Source: Chloroflexota bacterium (GTDB lineage: Bacteria; Desulfobacterota; Desulfuromonadia; Desulfuromonadales; Geopsychrobacteraceae). From it: a DNA stretch of 6,829 nucleotides. The notes under the pieces were generated by a model. The model had not been told where the DNA came from, ran no database searches, and saw only the letters and a list, made by a program, of their open reading frames with translations. The stretch is from positions 1 to 6,829 of the forward strand of contig JADFVC010000279.1 in assembly GCA_015222355.1 (NCBI GenBank). The letters run 5' to 3'. A program made the position numbers and the translations under genes. Of this stretch, positions 6,147 through 6,829 are shown piece by piece; the stretch's first letter is position 1; the number at the start of each line of letters is the position of its first letter.

Positions 6147-6815
6147 ATGATCAAGATTGCCCCCTCAATCCTCTCCGCCGATTTCGCCAAGCTGGGAGAT
6201 GAAATCAAGGCCATCGAAACCGGTGGTGCCGATTACGTCCATGTCGATGTGATGGACGGGCACTTTGTGCCGAATATCACCATCGGCCCGTTGATCATCG
6301 AGGCCGTTCGCCCAGTCACCAAGTTGCCCCTTGATGTCCACCTGATGATCGAGAATCCCGACCAGTACATCCCCGCCTTTGCCAAGGCCGGTGCCGATAT
6401 CATCGTCGTCCATGCCGAAGCGACAACCCATCTGCATCGCACCGTCCAGCTGATCAAGTCCCTCGGGAAAAAAGTGGGTGTCTCACTCAACCCGGCAACC
6501 TCACTTTCAACTCTGGAGATGATCCTGCCCAATCTCGACCTGGTGTTGCTGATGACCGTCAATCCCGGTTTCGGTGGCCAGTCGTTCATTCGTAACTGCC
6601 TGCCGAAAATTGCTGAATTGCGTCGCCAAATCGAGGCCTTGGGGCTGCCGATCGAACTGGAGGTCGACGGCGGGGTGAAGGTGGACAATATTGAGGAGAT
6701 CGCTGCCGCCGGGGCGGACGTTTTTGTTGCCGGCAGTGCCGTGTTCGGCGTCGATGACTATGCCGCGGCCATCGCCCAGCTCAAGGAGAATGGCCGCATC
6801 GGGCGGGCCGGATGA
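6147..6815 (+). CDS. rpe: Ribulose-phosphate 3-epimerase
   Basis: Interconverts D-ribulose 5-phosphate and D-xylulose 5-phosphate in the non-oxidative pentose phosphate pathway (and the Calvin cycle where present). The 222-residue length is typical. The TIM-barrel landmarks are all present: [10 protein letters not shown] (4-13), [13 protein letters not shown] (31-43) with metal ligands His32 and Asp34, DVHLMI (63-68) with His65, VGVSLNPAT (110-118), [12 protein letters not shown] (136-147), and EVDGGV (172-177) with Asp174. Asp34 and Asp174 are the expected acid/base pair, and AGSAVFG (195-201) closes the phosphate site. The open frame extends nine codons upstream, but ATG 6147 has GGAG (6136-6139) seven bases before it and matches the family N-terminus. 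The stop overlaps the next ATG (ATGA), implying a coupled downstream gene. Confidence 0.97.
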   Translation: MIKIAPSILSADFAKLGDEIKAIETGGADYVHVDVMDGHFVPNITIGPLIIEAVRPVTKLPLDVHLMIENPDQYIPAFAKAGADIIVVHAEATTHLHRTVQLIKSLGKKVGVSLNPATSLSTLEMILPNLDLVLLMTVNPGFGGQSFIRNCLPKIAELRRQIEALGLPIELEVDGGVKVDNIEEIAAAGADVFVAGSAVFGVDDYAAAIAQLKENGRIGRAG

Positions 6816-6829
6816 ACTCCCTGCAGCAG
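6812..6829 (+). CDS. Start of a probable downstream gene, cut by window edge
   Basis: ATG 6812 overlaps the rpe stop in an ATGA arrangement and opens a frame reading MNSLQQ up to the window end. The stop/start overlap is the main support; the ribosome binding site is weak (GGGCGGG at 6801-6807). Six codons are too few to identify a product. Confidence 0.4.

Overview
This 6.8-kb window is a compact bacterial housekeeping region. Every gene is on the + strand. There are seven complete protein genes, one gene cut by the left edge, and the first six codons of a probable further gene at the right edge. Base composition looks moderately GC-rich, with intergenic spaces of about 140 bp or less. The order def-fmt-(htpX)-rsmB-rpe, together with the protein sequences, suggests a Gram-negative delta-type proteobacterium, most likely of the Desulfuromonas/Pelobacter/Geobacter kind. 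That assignment rests on recalled gene order and general sequence character, not on a database search.

Left block (1-2169): a TatD/YjjV-type metal-dependent DNase-like hydrolase lacks its N-terminus because of the window edge. It is followed by a hairpin plus T-rich tail that looks like a Rho-independent terminator. Next comes tcdA (ThiF/E1-like, tRNA t6A cyclisation), joined by a one-base TGATG overlap to a TauE/SafE-family membrane permease.

Middle block (2170-3747): a well-formed sigma-70-type promoter (TTGACT, 17-nt spacer, TATCAT) lies in the tauE-def gap. It is followed by a weak hairpin/T-tract and two short perfect palindromes in the leader. The promoter should drive def (peptide deformylase) and fmt (Met-tRNA formyltransferase), which overlap by 11 bases. 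Fmt adds the formyl group to initiator Met-tRNA and Def removes it from the finished nascent chain, so the two form the classic start/finish pair of bacterial translation initiation.

Right block (3748-6829): a 137-bp gap contains a palindromic GC-rich element between direct repeats. Then come htpX (membrane zinc protease), rsmB (16S rRNA m5C967 methyltransferase; TTG start directly after the htpX stop and in the same frame), a hairpin in the rsmB-rpe gap, rpe (ribulose-phosphate 3-epimerase), and an ATGA overlap into a next gene that begins at 6812.

Functional theme: translation initiation and RNA modification (fmt, def, tcdA, rsmB) with membrane-protein quality control (htpX) and one carbon-metabolism gene (rpe). 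I found no mobile element, CRISPR array, rRNA or tRNA gene, and no clear novel system. The points worth a second look are the intergenic structures and the htpX/rsmB junction.
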